A stretch of 64,000 nucleotides of DNA from Symbiodinium kawagutii (GCA_009767595.1 VSDK01006302.1:60293-124292); one strand, 5' to 3'. Positions 11,967 through 22,937 are shown, counted from the first letter of the stretch. Translations and numbers: made by a program. The notes: a model not told the origin generated them from the sequence alone.

Positions 11967-12035
11967 GCACGTGGATAGCGAGGGGTAGGCCTTGCCCGGG
12001 TCGCGCAAGTCCAAGTGCACTCGGGCGGAGTAGTC
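11967..12035 (-). CDS. Exon with DPGxxYP motif, copy 2
   Basis: The acceptor GGCGAG|GAC and donor TGC|GTGGCGAGG give 23 phase-0 codons, DYSARVHLDLRDPGKAYPSL then STC. The DPGKAYPxxxxC core matches exons at 3,400 and 19,096. Coding bias continues for a few codons past the chosen donor, so the 3' limit may be lower. Confidence 0.55.
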
Positions 12036-12621
12036 CTCGCCGACTGAAAACCAATGCACTCACTGTCAGAACCTACGAGGACACAACCCGCCAGGCATGG
12101 TAATTGAATGTACCAACCCCACCAGGATGGCCAGTCTCCAAGATACCACCTGCTTCACAAAACTGGCACACCGAGACTGTATGGGACGTGAGAGCATCAG
12201 AAACCAGCACCAGAGTACTGACCAAGACCCAGTACAAAAGTTGGAGTGCTTTCCGTCTACTCGCTGCTTACCCTGATCATGATGGTTTCCAAGAGGTGGG
12301 GGGCGTCCACTCGACTGTGATACCAAAATCTGACGATCGAATCATTCCTAGGTGCATCCTGTTCTACTCCACAGAGTTTGATGGGAGTCTTAAGTGGGTC
12401 CTTTTAGCCATTTTGGTTGTCCTGATGCGAAGCCACGAATGGTGATATCCAACCAATCATGACATACTGACCAGCCAATAATGGTATCTGAACCTGCATT
12501 ACTGGGACCCGCGACCAAAATCCTCCCCCAAAATGAGAGCTAAGTGGGACTCTGCTGACAATAGCTTTGTGAGTTACTGAGCAGTTCAAGTTGCAATCTG
12601 TTTGGCTTTGATGGTCAACAG

Positions 12622-12651
12622 GGATGTGCATGCCATGGATGTGCATGCCAT
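12622..12651. repeat. Two copies of a 15-base unit
   Basis: GGATGTGCATGCCAT occurs twice in direct succession. Confidence 0.9.
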
Positions 12652-12782
12652 GGATGTTCCAAATTGACCTAAGCCATGGACATGCTGTGGGGGCCTGTGA
12701 TCTGTTCCTAGACTCCTTTGATGAAGCACATCAGCTCCCCCGGCCCCCAGGTTTTCCGGTCCGCAGCAGATGCATCAGACAC

Positions 12783-12818
12783 GTCCAGGAATGGACTCAC
12801 GAAATCGACGGTCGAAAC
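12783..12818 (-). CDS. Short exon of the giant gene
   Basis: The acceptor CTCCCAG|GTT and donor GAC|GTGTCTG give 12 codons, VSTVDFVSPFLD. The open G/C-rich frame continues to about 12,730 (VSDASAADRKTWGPG), so a later donor, possibly non-GT, is likely. Function unknown. Confidence 0.4.
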
Positions 12819-13204
12819 CTGGGAGTGCAAGGTGGGAGTGTCCATGGCAGCAGGAGGATTTGTGGTGGATACAACCGACATAAGGAACCAGCTGAACCTA
12901 CGTCAACAGCACCTCTCGTTGCAAGACCCAACTTTCCGTTGGAAGGTGGGTTGTGGACCGACGTAGGGAAACGTCACATTAAGGCGGCACCACACGTTGC
13001 AAATACCCAACCAATTCTCCATTGGAAACCAAGAAGGTGGGCATAGCTTGGGAATTCCGAAACCCAAGTTGTGGCACACGATTGTTCAAGGCTATCCTCC
13101 GATCTAAAGGAACTGACAACATTGCTGGTTGGTCGAAGTCACCTTCGGTTGGCCTCGTTTTGATATACGTATATTTTGTCAAACTTACCAGTTCGTACTC
13201 ATCT

Positions 13205-13243
13205 ATAAATAAATAAATAAATAAATAAACATATATATATATA
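13205..13243. repeat. (TAAA)n followed by (AT)n microsatellite
   Basis: About six TAAA/AATA units and then an AT run, inside an intron. Confidence 0.9.
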
Positions 13244-13353
13244 CACACATGTCTGGAATATACCCATTTGTTCGTCAGCTTTTTCATCCTACATCCTGCT
13301 CTTAATGCGTCTGACAACCGACAACGAGTCCCAGGACCGTTGCTCCCAGAAAC

Positions 13354-13422
13354 CGCCAAGGCTTGTTGCTGCGGTCCTTCGGTGTTGGCGGCATCCACCG
13401 ACCAGCAGTGAATGTGATAGTC
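13354..13422 (-). CDS. Exon of the giant gene
   Basis: The acceptor ACCGAG|GAC and donor GCG|GTTTCTGGG give 23 phase-0 codons, DYHIHCWSVDAANTEG then PQQQALA. The frame remains open to a second donor, CTC|GTTGTCGG, at 13,325. No family recognised. Confidence 0.5.
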
Positions 13423-13751
13423 CTCGGTGGATGGGTCACCCCGAAGCTGCTCAGCCGTAGCTCACCACGGCAGCCAGGGATATCATCCACAGCTGCTTAC
13501 AGAGGTAGCTCGCAACAAAAGCCAGAGATCTCATCCAACTGTCACGAAGTCGATGTCGGATTGGGAGACCAATCATTGGAAAATGCCGACAAATGAACTA
13601 CCTGTTTAGACTCAAAGAGCTGAGTGGGCATCACCATAATCCTCGGAATCCCCATGATCAAAAACAACCATCAGCAACCAACAGGCAACGTGTGAAAATG
13701 TGGTTCCTGTGCCCTCCTCCATGTTCGCCGAGTGACAGAGCCAGGTGTCAC

Positions 13752-13796
13752 TCCTTCGATCAACACGTTCTTCTCAGACTCCGCTGTGAAGGCAAC
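13752..13796 (-). CDS. Short exon of the giant gene
   Basis: The acceptor CGGCAG|GTT and donor GGA|GTGACACC give 15 phase-0 codons, VAFTAESEKNVLIEG. The same frame is open upstream (VSWYPVDPCCASNRQ), and a VDPC tetrad also occurs in the exon at 8,042, so the true exon may begin earlier, near 13,825. Confidence 0.5.
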
Positions 13797-14037
13797 CTGC
13801 CGATTGGACGCGCAGCAAGGATCCACTGGGTACCACGACACCACCGAATCAACATGGATATTGGCTCACAACAGATCACCGATTCGCGTCCGGGACTGGA
13901 GAACTGTGCACTCAATCTTTGACATACTCAATCTACAACGACTCAAGACAGTAGATACTGAATCTACAACAGTGAACCCTTCATTCTGAATCCTTCGGGG
14001 CTTCAAGGGAGATCTGCCATCACATCTCTGCCCCCAC

Positions 14038-14151
14038 GAAGTCTGTGGTGCCCGCCTGATAGAAGGCACCAGACGTCCAATTCACAGCACTCGCATCCAC
14101 GAAGACGTCCGTCATGGTCTGGTGCAGGCAGCACGTCACCGCCACGAAACG
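14038..14151 (-). CDS. Exon with VFVDxS motif, copy 1
   Basis: The acceptor GGGAAG|CGT and donor TTC|GTGGGGGC give 38 phase-0 codons: RFVAVTCCLHQTMTDVFVDA, then SAVNWTSGAFYQAGTTDF. The stretch TDVFVDAS...F-Q-A-G-T-T aligns by eye with the exon at 30,962 (STVFVDSS...L-Q-A-S-T-A), suggesting the same repeated module. Confidence 0.6.
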
Positions 14152-14290
14152 CTTCCCAGGGGGAACCGAAACAGGGAACATCCAAGGCATTGCCTGGGGT
14201 CCGATTGGTCGCAAGCCATACATCTGGAAAGTGCAGGAACCTTTTCTTGCAGATCAAACATCCAGCTTTCTCTTCTCAGATCGGTCAGAA

Positions 14291-14374
14291 ATCCCTTGAG
14301 CCTTGAAGGTAGCTGTTTCATATATCTCTGTGTGACCACATGTGTCAGCATCCCTTGAGCCTTGAAGGTAGCTG
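14291..14374. repeat. 25-base direct repeat, copies 59 bases apart
   Basis: ATCCCTTGAGCCTTGAAGGT plus AGCTG occurs at 14,291 and again at 14,350, at the 5' end of the intron after the exon at 14,393. Confidence 0.85.
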
Positions 14375-14392
14375 AGCCACAGGTTTCACCAC

Positions 14393-14524
14393 ATCACGTC
14401 CCCTCCCCAGCTGCGCCTGCGACGTGTCGGGCATCGAGGTCATGCGCTCCGTCCATGTGATGATGTCATCGGACCCCTCCAACACCAACTGCAGGGGCGA
14501 GGCTCTGGGGTTGGCATCAGTGAA
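14393..14524 (-). CDS. Exon of the giant gene
   Basis: The acceptor ACCGAG|TTC (or CTGCAG|TTG 36 bases later) and donor GAT|GTGGTGAAACC give a phase-0 exon. It contains SPLQLVLEGSDDIITWTERM and SQAQLGRGRD. A 25-base direct repeat lies just inside the following intron. Confidence 0.55.
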
Positions 14525-14922
14525 CTCGGTAAAGATGGACGATTCAACACCTTGATGCAAAGGTTGACGGTAAAGCAACAAATCTACATCTTTAGTCAAC
14601 AAATTGACATGGGTGAATTCCATGAAGATTGAGTCATCGTGCCATCTGGCAATGTTCCAACATGTTCGCAAATCCCATGCTGAGACATGCTTCGAACTGT
14701 GGAACTGATCATCAGGGGTTCGCGGAGTGCCAAAGCCACCGAAAGACCCAAGTACCAACATCTACTCTCCCAATCTCTCCCATATGTCTTCTAATAAGTT
14801 GCAGTCCGCTAGTGTTGATCGCTATGTCCGTTCTATTGGCTACCTATCACTGGCCATGACCACACCACCATTAATTATCTTGTTTCATGGTCTTCAAGCC
14901 ACCACTTCGCCTTGCTTGGCAC

Positions 14923-14964
14923 GCAGCCGGTCTCCCAGAATGCGCGCACTCGCAGGATGGCGGC
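14923..14964 (-). CDS. Short exon of the giant gene
   Basis: The acceptor GGTCAG|GCC and donor TGC|GTGCCAAG give 14 phase-0 codons, AAILRVRAFWETGC. Open frame and bias continue a few codons toward a second donor, GAA|GTGGTGG, at 14,905. Too short for a family call. Confidence 0.45.
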
Positions 14965-15263
14965 CTGACCGCGGGTAGCTTGAAGTCACGATTTCTGGTT
15001 TGTGGGTTGGAAAACCTGTGAGGTTTCCAGTTTTCAGGCTTTTTTAGATATGCAAATTTCTGTTTTCCCCCTGAAATAATCGTGAACTTGGATGGTTGCC
15101 TGGTACCAGCATGGCCGCTCCTCAACTGGGAAGCCACTACGCCGCTGCTTGTGACGCCTATCTGACAACTTCATGCCAGTGCGATGTCCATCTGGTTGGG
15201 ATTCAACGCATGCTGGTGATGCTGAACAAAGAGTAAAAACGGGATGCAAATAATAGCAGTGAA

Positions 15264-15274
15264 CGATGATGACC

Positions 15275-15309
<35 letters not shown>

Positions 15310-15595
15310 AATGATGATGATGATGATGATGATGACGATGACGATGACGATGACGATGATGATGATAATGATGATGATGATGATGATGATGACGATGACG
15401 ATGACGATGACGATGATGATGATAATGATGATGATGATGATGATGATGACGATGACGATGACGATGACGATGATGATGATAATGATGATGATGATGATGA
15501 TGATGATGATAATGATGATGATGATGATGATGATGATGGTGATGGTGATGGTGATGGTGATGGTGGTGGTGATGGTGGTGGTGGTGGTGGTGCAG
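15264..15595. repeat. Compound GAT/GAC/GGT array with 57-bp higher-order repeat
   Basis: GAT triplets interrupted by GACGAT and AAT. The AAT interruptions at about 15,310, 15,367, 15,424 and 15,481 are exactly 57 bases apart, so a 57-base unit is repeated about three times; the array ends in GGTGAT and GGT triplets. Long acidic or Ser frames across it are artefacts. It sits at the 5' end of the intron after the exon at 15,607. Confidence 0.9.
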
Positions 15596-15606
15596 ATTGC
15601 CAGCAC

Positions 15607-15732
15607 TTCCCCGGTAGCTTCGTAGTTGGCCACCCGTGACGCCTGGTTGCCGATTCCGACGTCGATGCCAATCCAGGCATCAAACTGGGTGTCCTTAGAA
15701 CAGGCGAGGTATGTCCTGGACCTCCTCGGAAC
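15607..15732 (-). CDS. Exon of the giant gene, adjacent to the GAT-repeat intron
   Basis: The acceptor AGCAG|GTT and donor GAA|GTGCTGGC give 42 phase-0 codons: VPRRSRTYLACSKDTQFD, AWIGIDVGIGN and ASRVANYEATGE. The following intron begins with the long compound trinucleotide array at 15,264-15,595. The DxQFDAWIGID pattern recalls lectin or NPCBM-like sandwich domains, but the match is too short to name. Confidence 0.6.
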
Positions 15733-16588
15733 CTGCTGACCTCCAGTGGTTGTCATCGCCACTTGGCCCCGATGTCATCATTTGTAGCAGTTGGTGGGGA
15801 GACACATAGTGAGCAATGGCATTCCAGGGGTACAAGAGAAATTTGAGTCAAACAAGCGCGGGATAACACTAGTCATGATTAGCTACGTCCAACGATTGTT
15901 GCATTCCTTCTTGAACATGAGCGTTCTGTTCGGGAGTACCAGCCGTTATGGATACTCGCATCGTTTGAACTACTAACCGACCTTTCGCCATCAATTTTCA
16001 ATGACATCATCAGCAATTCACCAAACATGTTGACAAAACATGCTTATGAAACATCATTGACCACCATTAACCATATACATCCACTGACTATCACTATCCA
16101 TGAGTCAACCATCGAGTTAAACATTGAATCAAGCACGAATCAACCATCAATGAATCATCAAGTATCCATTCATCAGCCATTAACTGACCATTCATCAACC
16201 ATTAACCAGCCATTCACACCAAGCGAATCTTCTCAACCATTAATGAGCTACATGAATGAATCACCCATCATCAATCATTCATCACCCTCAACTGACCATT
16301 CATCAATCACTAATCAAGCTTTCATTTGCTACATCAGCAATGCATCACCAAGCAGTACTGGTCAGTTTCCAGCAACCACTTTCAGCAACCATTCACCACC
16401 ATTCATCGATCAATAACCATCATCAACCATGAACCCAGCAATTAACCACCAACCAGCCCTTCATCAACCATTCATGAACCCTTCATCAACCTTTCAAGAA
16501 CCCTTCATGAACTCTTCATGAGCCATTCATGAGCCATTCATTAAACATTAACCCACCATTCATCAACCCTTCACGAGCCGTTCACCAC

Positions 16589-16667
16589 GCCCAGGCGCCA
16601 TGAGATACATCGAGGCTTGGCTCCCATCGAAAGCCGCGGATTTGTCGGCGCCCGCGATCTCAGGGAC
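16589..16667 (-). CDS. Exon of the giant gene
   Basis: The acceptor TGCCAG|GTC and donor GGC|GTGGTG enclose VPEIAGADKSAAFDGSQA and SMYLMAPG. The flanks are a textbook case of complementary intron ends: CATCAACC-type words on the low side and TGATGGTTGATG on the high side of the plus strand. Confidence 0.5.
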
Positions 16668-17803
16668 CTGGCAGCTGTAGCTTTCATGAAGAGGGGCCAT
16701 GAATGAAAGGTTCTATCAATGTATTAGTGACCGACTTTTGATGGTTGATGCTACTTTTGATGAATGATTGGTTGATTAATGATTAATTGATGGTTGATTA
16801 ATGATGATTAATGATGATTAATTGATGGCTGATGGTTGATCGATGGTTGATGCTACTTTTGATTAGCTCTGCTTCGCTACTTTTCAATGACCTTGATTAG
16901 CTTCTGCTAAGAGTTCGCTACCTGCAACCAAAAGAACAGGGTTTAACCATTGGTTTTTTAATGAATGACTAATGTGGCTTGATTTTCAGTTTTGCAAGAA
17001 TCTTTGTTGCGAAATGAAGGTCTTTGGATTTGGATACCTACTTCCATTTAGACATATATCTGCAGGGTTTTGATTAACAACTATCAATTACCTTGCGTCC
17101 CCAATGACCATATGAAACATGTGATCAACAATGGTCCGATTGTTAATGGCCGAAAATGATGGTATCAAACAGATACTTCAGAGTTGCTTTTTATGCTTCA
17201 CAATGGCTTGTCAATTCAAAACCCGCTGAAGAAATAGTGATGCAATCCGGAATACCTTAGCCAGAATTGATGCACAACACTTGCAATGATGAAAGGCACA
17301 CAACTACCAGTGAGAACAAAAACTAGAAATGTGGATATCCAACCTCTGGAACTGATGTATGATCATCCGGCATAAAATACACCTGCGCCAGTCTACCCAG
17401 TGCTGGAAGGATCTAGGCAAATCCATGTACACATGTTGCCCCTTTTACATCATGTGCAAGTGATTGCACATGTACCTGCACTCTTACGTCCTAAGAACAT
17501 GCGGTCCTTTTTGTTCATGCAAACGTGACACCAATATTTCAATATCCTGTTGTGAATTCATGCTAAACCACCATTGAATCACTCATGTCAAGTTACTTTG
17601 TCCTCATGGATTTACGATGTATGAGGCATTCACATAACTTCAAATCACAAATCATACAAATAATTTTCATTCATTTCATAAATCATACATTTCTATGATT
17701 CAAATAGCTTTATGGCCATTCATTGCTGTATGATACGTTCATTGCCACTGATAGAATAGATCTAGCCAAGCTTTCTGGTTTCAGCATGGCGCCATGTCAG
17801 CGC

Positions 17804-17860
17804 CTTGGTGATGACCGTCGCAGGCGTCACGAAGCGTCCCGTGCGCTCCAAGGGAGACAC
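17804..17860 (-). CDS. Exon of the giant gene, possible GC donor
   Basis: The acceptor CCGAG|GTG begins VSPLERTGRFVTPATVIT and K. AAG|GCGCTGACATGG (GC donor) closes 19 phase-0 codons; earlier in-frame GT sites would cut the coding-biased segment short. Function unknown. Confidence 0.45.
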
Positions 17861-18078
17861 CTCGGGGTGACACCATCAGCAGGTCACAGGTACCTTTCCC
17901 AAGAAATCATGGCTTTAAGAGTACCATGTATGGGGCCTCTAGCAGTTAAATTTGGGCACTGACTCAATTTAGGCTATTGGGAAACCAGTTACATGTGAAT
18001 CAGGACTAGTATCAATGTTCATTCTTCAGATATCGCAATTGCTTGTTCGGCACACGAATCTCACGAGGGCTCCCTTGC

Positions 18079-18141
18079 ATCCCCTGCCTGGTAAAACTCG
18101 GCCTCCGCGATGTTGATGGTGGTCTTGCTGCAAGCCTCGCC
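18079..18141 (-). CDS. Exon of the giant gene, possible GC donor
   Basis: The acceptor TTCCTCAG|GGC begins GEACSKTTINIAEAEFYQAG and D. GAT|GCAAGG (GC donor) keeps phase 0 (21 codons). A GT donor, TC|GTGAGATTC, 14 bases further on would give phase 2 instead. A (GAT)n microsatellite lies in the intron just upstream. Confidence 0.5.
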
Positions 18142-18221
18142 CTGAGGAATGCCTCGGGCAGCAGAGGATGAGATGTTCGGAGATGGTAAACGAAGGTCAT
18201 GCTGATGGGTTGATGGGTGAG

Positions 18222-18223
18222 GC

Positions 18224-18264
<41 letters not shown>

Positions 18265-18310
18265 GTTGTGGTGGTGGTGATGATGATGATCATGATGATG
18301 GTGATGATGA
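18222..18310. repeat. (GAT)n / (GGT)n microsatellite
   Basis: Triplet array just upstream, in transcript sense, of the exon at 18,079. Confidence 0.9.
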
Positions 18311-18673
18311 CGGCGAGGATGATTAATGACATGACGGAAAATATGATGGAAAATCCCACTAGTGTGATTCTGATGGTATACCATCCAAACCATGTGCTTG
18401 TTCTGTTGGTGTGACGATTTGGATTGTGATCATGCCTCACCTAGGTTGTATATCTGCTTCTTTTTCCTCAACCCAATGCTGGGGTCAAGGTGGGCTTTCA
18501 GGCCCAAAAGCCATTTAAGTTCCTACACTGCCAGATCCAAACACCTGACATCACCAACAATCGTTTTGGGCAAAAGTTCGGCGCAATGACCTGGTTACAT
18601 CGCCTAGTTGACCCCCCTGGTTCCATGGCAACCCACCGCCCTCAGCTGGTCCCATGGCAGCACCGCCAGCACC

Positions 18674-18769
18674 GCCAGGCCAGTTGCGAATGCGCCAGTA
18701 GCGGTGCTCCACGGCGTCGCCGTTGCGCAAGCAGGTCCGCGGCGGATCCAGCGCTTGAGGCGCAGGATC
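18674..18769 (-). CDS. Exon of the giant gene
   Basis: The acceptor CCAAG|GAT begins DPAPQALDPPRTCLRNGDAV and continues EHRYWRIRNWPG. The donor is probably GGCG|GTGCTGG, though the phase is uncertain. Third positions are strongly G/C. No family recognised. Confidence 0.5.
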
Positions 18770-19095
18770 CTTGGAGATTCGGGGGAGCTCCTTGAAGGAT
18801 TTCTGTATGTCTTCAGGGGATTGAATCATTTTCGAATTAATTATTGAACAACACAAATAATTATTGAATTTGAATTAATAATCATTGAACAACAAACGCT
18901 GCGACATTGGTCAAGAACCTGCGGACAAAAGAACCTCGGGGGTTTTCTCCCTGGAACGTACAACACTTGCCAGCAGCACCCAAGGTCTATAGGAATTCCA
19001 TTGGATGGTCAAAGAGTCCTTTCACTGATGTGCTACGACTGTGTAGCCACCAACGCCACACCGATGAATGGGGCCAGTGTGGGCAGCCAAGCAAC

Positions 19096-19164
19096 GGTGG
19101 TGGGATTGTAAGGTGGCACGCAGGCCGCACACATGGTGACCACCGGGTAGGAGTTGCCTGGGTC
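19096..19164 (-). CDS. Exon with DPGxxYP motif, copy 3
   Basis: The acceptor GCTAG|GAC and donor ACC|GTTGCTTGG give 23 phase-0 codons: DPGNSYPVVTMCAACVPPYN, then PTT. The core DPGNSYPxxxxC matches exons at 3,400 and 11,967. Open frame continues past the donor (VAWLPTLAPF), so a later donor at 19,061 is also possible. Confidence 0.6.
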
Positions 19165-19971
19165 CTAGCGGCCAGAGCAATCTGAAATTGTCCAGCATGA
19201 AACATGATGTTTTCGCACAGCACAGCCACACACACACGCACGATGCATGATATCAGATTCCATGCTTTCTTCGTAACTTTTCTATGGTCAGCAAATCTTT
19301 GGATATTTCTGGGCTAAGCTTCTGTTGAGGGTCAATGGCTAATATCACAATGCACGTCCGTATCCGCAAATGGAAAGGGACCGACTCTGTTGCCATTGGG
19401 AAATGAACTTCTCTTGCCCAACAACATTTCCATACGCAGCAACAATCATGTAACTGAAAGTGTCGGACATCAGCCGTTCTCAATTTTGGAGATAACAATC
19501 TAAAGTGATAGCCATGTCATCAGCAGTAGAAACATGATCTCGTGCATCGTTACTTAATCAACGCCAATCATTCAAGAATCTCCTCCGTGATCAATCAATA
19601 ATGAAGCACTATTGATCACTGTCAACCCATAACTGAACCATCAATGAAATAACAACAAATCATCAAAGAACCACAACGCTATGCATCAAACAAGTAGCAC
19701 CAGTGAGACGATCAAATATAACCACGATTGAACAGCTCTCCATCAAATCGTCAAGAACTAATCATCAAACAAGCACTAATTTACTCAACAACCATCATTG
19801 CCCATCAATCGTCCACTCATTTACTCATTATTTATCAATATACGACAATTTTCCCCATCATAAAACCATCATAACGACAAATTTACTCATTAACCATCAC
19901 TAAACCAGAAATTTCCCCATCAAAAAACATCCACCGTCTGTGGCATCTCCATGAACTCAGCGCTCCTCCAC

Positions 19972-20016
19972 GTGGCCAGTGAGCAACAACTTGGAATCCA
20001 AGTTGCAGCTGTCGCC
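19972..20016 (-). CDS. Short exon of the giant gene
   Basis: The acceptor CTCCAG|GGC and donor CAC|GTGGAGG give 15 phase-0 codons, GDSCNLDSKLLLTGH. It joins in phase with both neighbours (20,621 and 19,096). Flanks show GGTTGGTGATGG tandem copies on the high side and CCATCA words on the low side. Confidence 0.5.
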
Positions 20017-20620
20017 CTGGAGGCCATGTGGAGTTGCTACGAGGGTTGGTGATGGTTGGTGATGGTTGGTGATGATTCCTGGAGGTGAACATGTTGGTGA
20101 TTTGGTGAATTTGATGATGACTAGTGGTTAGTATGCTGGTTGCAAGCGGTCAATGATAGTTGATTTGCTGGTTAATCATCGTGAATGATGGTTCAGCAGA
20201 CTCCATGGGTAATTCCTCCTCACCGAACTGACAGGCAACCCCACCCAAGAAGTCATCATCCCTTGATGGGCAACAAAAAAGAGCGCCGCCACAGGCCAGT
20301 TGTTTTTTGGCAACTGCCTGTCAACGGTTCGTGGGCGTCAACTGCTCTTGTAGTCTTTGAGCATCGATAATGAGCTTGTATTCCTTTTAGTTATATCGAG
20401 ATAATACCGGCTGATGATGATTCCAGCTGTATGGTAAAGATGCTGGCTGCGGTACGGATCAAATCCAAAACCAGTTCGTGAAAAAATATCCCTTGATGAA
20501 TGTCCGTTGGTGCCTTCAAGCATTTTGGCCGGTCAAAATAATCACCACCACGTCATCAATGGTGGAATGCATATCCAACCGAGTAGATCTTCGTGAACTC
20601 GCACATTGGTCCATGACAAC

Positions 20621-20761
20621 CGAGCCATCACAGGAGGCCCCTGGTCCCATCACCCGCAGGTTCCAGCGCCAAGCTGCGCATGGATGCAGCACCAAGGTCG
20701 GTGGCACGGTGTCGGGCAGAATGATGCGACCGTTCTCGACGAGCAAACCCGCGCCAGGCGC
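20621..20761 (-). CDS. Exon of the giant gene
   Basis: The acceptor CTTGGAG|GCG and donor TCG|GTTGTCATGG give 47 phase-0 codons. It contains APGAGLLVENGRIILPDTVP, then AAWRWNLRVMGPGASCDGS. Codon bias is among the clearest in the window. Beta-strand pattern; no named family. Confidence 0.6.
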
Positions 20762-20810
20762 CTCCAAGGGACGAAAGTATATACTAAAAATGTGGTAAAC
20801 ATAGAGAGAT

Positions 20811-20870
20811 GCTCTATACATATATGGAAGTATATACATATATACATATATGTACTATAAAAATACGCAT
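20811..20870. repeat. TATA/CATATA-rich low-complexity tract
   Basis: Alternating TATACATATA blocks in an intron. Confidence 0.8.
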
Positions 20871-21138
20871 ATGCCAATATAGATGTAGATAGATCTATGG
20901 GACATGTATATTTGCACCGGTTTTCTGCGGATTCATCAAGAATGACCTTGCATACCATACCTGTTTAGTGGCACAGTGCTTGCAGGTTTATACATCTTCA
21001 CTAAACGAAAACAACAAAGTCACTATATAAAGCTCGATGTATTATACATATCTTTAGTCATGTATTCCTACCTCAGGTACATGCTCACAGCTTTGCCACA
21101 AACGGCCTCCCAGTTCACAACAACCTACCCTGATCAAC

Positions 21139-21390
21139 CGCATCAGCTGAAGTGAAGGTGGCCTGACTGTTGAAACTCATCTGGCCCGTGCAGTAGCATG
21201 GATCTTGACAAGGACAGTCGTAGCGAATTGCCACGTGCACAATCACCGTGTAGGCCTGGGATTGGCCACGGCCAGGTTTCAACTCCAAGTTTGGAGCATC
21301 TCCAGGAAGAGGATCGGTGGCAGACCCAATAGCCAACAGTGGCAAAAACGAAGCGATGAAATTGGACACGATCTGCACTTGGTTGAGATC
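21139..21390 (-). CDS. Longest exon of the giant gene
   Basis: The acceptor CAACAG|GAT and donor GCG|GTTGATCAGG give 84 phase-0 codons. Features include NFIASFLPLLAIGSATDPLP, a run YTVIVHVAIRYDCPCQDPCY with four Cys, and MSFNSQATFTSADA. The Cys cluster suggests an extracellular disulphide knot. The donor itself is part of the GTTGAT intron-end word. Confidence 0.65.
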
Positions 21391-21752
21391 CTGTTGGTGA
21401 TTCCACTTGACTTCAAAATCAGTAGCCATCAACAGTCGCGTTGCTTCGGTTCACCTGTCGTCACAGTACAACATGCTAATCTTACACCATGCCCAAGCGG
21501 TTCATACACCATGCCCAAACGGTTCAGCCCATCATCACAGGTGCATGGGTGAACATGAAACACCACAAATCTTCAAAGACACCAATGGTTATGCAAAAAA
21601 TGACAATAAGTATGCTAACAATACCAATAATAACATAATAACACCAACAATACTGATAATGGTGATATAGTAATTGGTTGACCAAATGATGATTCACCAA
21701 ATGATGATTAACCAACAAAAATGGTTGAACCCCTACCCTGGAGTGTGCCCAC

Positions 21753-21827
21753 CCTTGCAGCTGTTGCATCATGGATGAACTGCCGACAGGTCACCGTGTT
21801 GGGATCCATGTTGCATGGACCAATCAC
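21753..21827 (-). CDS. Exon of the giant gene
   Basis: The acceptor TTGCTCAG|GTG and donor AGG|GTGGGC give 25 phase-0 codons: VIGPCNMDPNTVTCRQFIHD, then ATAAR. It is the first of five consecutive exons that join in phase 0 (21,753 down to 19,096). Two Cys. Confidence 0.55.
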
Positions 21828-22937
21828 CTGAGCAACCGCACCGCTGGGGCGGCTGTGAAGATCATACCGTTGAGGCGGGGTACATGATCTTCACAACGGT
21901 TGGTAATGGTCAGTGATGTTTGGCGATGATGGTTGGTGATGCTTAGTGATGTTAGTGATAGTGAAAATGATCATGTTAGAGACATCAATGGGTACAATCA
22001 TAATTGGGTACAATGAGAGTTGTTGATCTTGACGATGCTAGTGATAATTCTCGTTGTGAGACCCTCTTCATTGTTGACTGTCATTGTTGAGATGAGGAGG
22101 GGTACAACAAGAATTCTAAGACAACCAACAACTGCCAGCGACAGAGACAGCACAACCAATCATTACAATGAAACACGGTCCCATTGTGCACTTCTTGGGT
22201 TTTGCAGATTTTTGCCTGTTAACTTTCGCAAGCATTTTCCACCAATCTGGATGGATAAACCAAATATCACTCAGGTAGTACTCTGTTTTGGGATGAAGAT
22301 GGGTATGTTGAATTGGAGTGTGGGAATGCTGGCAGCTCTTGATGGCTTCTGTTCGCATCTTTGGCCTTGTCAACACCTGCAATACTGCTTGATGTGGCCT
22401 CTTGACGGACAGGTAAATAGACACTACCACAAGGGGTCATACGAATGCGTTATACATGCGGTGTAGCGTCCTAAGCAATCAATCAAGGGCTCATTGTCAG
22501 AAATGAATTCATAGCTATACAGGCAAAGTTGTTTCTGTGCTTCACATTTCTGCTGGCTAAAATAGCAACGACACACTTGCTCAGCATCTGGGAAACAGTT
22601 TGGTTATTTGCCTTAAGTTCCATCAGTATTGGCACCAACAGAAATCTTTCGCAATACACCTCTTTGTCTTTGTTGGACCACCCGTTCTTGCTCATTTCCT
22701 ATTCCCAATCCATGGCTTAAGCCGGCCTTGGAACCAGAGGTCAAGTCGTACTGAATGTCTCGTTCCGTGCACACGGTTCCTCACATTGGCGAGTCCGAGA
22801 TCCATGCCACTGCGGGACTTTTCCAAGGAATGATCCTCTTTGGGATGTTGAGAAGAAATGTACTTATTAGACATCCTCTGACAAACACTTTTTGCGGGTG
22901 TCATAGGTGGAGGAAGGAATGTTGTAAGTTGATCTAA

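Noticed and set aside
12405-12416. TAGCCATTTTGG, a 12-base match to the dinoflagellate spliced leader
   Set aside because: The bases after it (TTGTCC) do not match the leader and no gene follows on that strand, so chance is likely.
15034-15762. Minus-strand open frame of 242 codons with long Ile/Val runs, and overlapping poly-Asp and poly-Ser frames
   Set aside because: They are open only because the GAT/GAC triplet array lacks stops in several frames. Only the end at 15,607-15,732 has exon-like codon use.
20041-20080. Short spaced repeats (GGTTGGTGAT) as a CRISPR array
   Set aside because: Repeats are contiguous, short and degenerate, in a eukaryotic intron, with no cas genes.
20811-20870. 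TATA-rich tract as a promoter
   Set aside because: It lies between exons of the same strand and is low-complexity; there is no sign of a transcription start.
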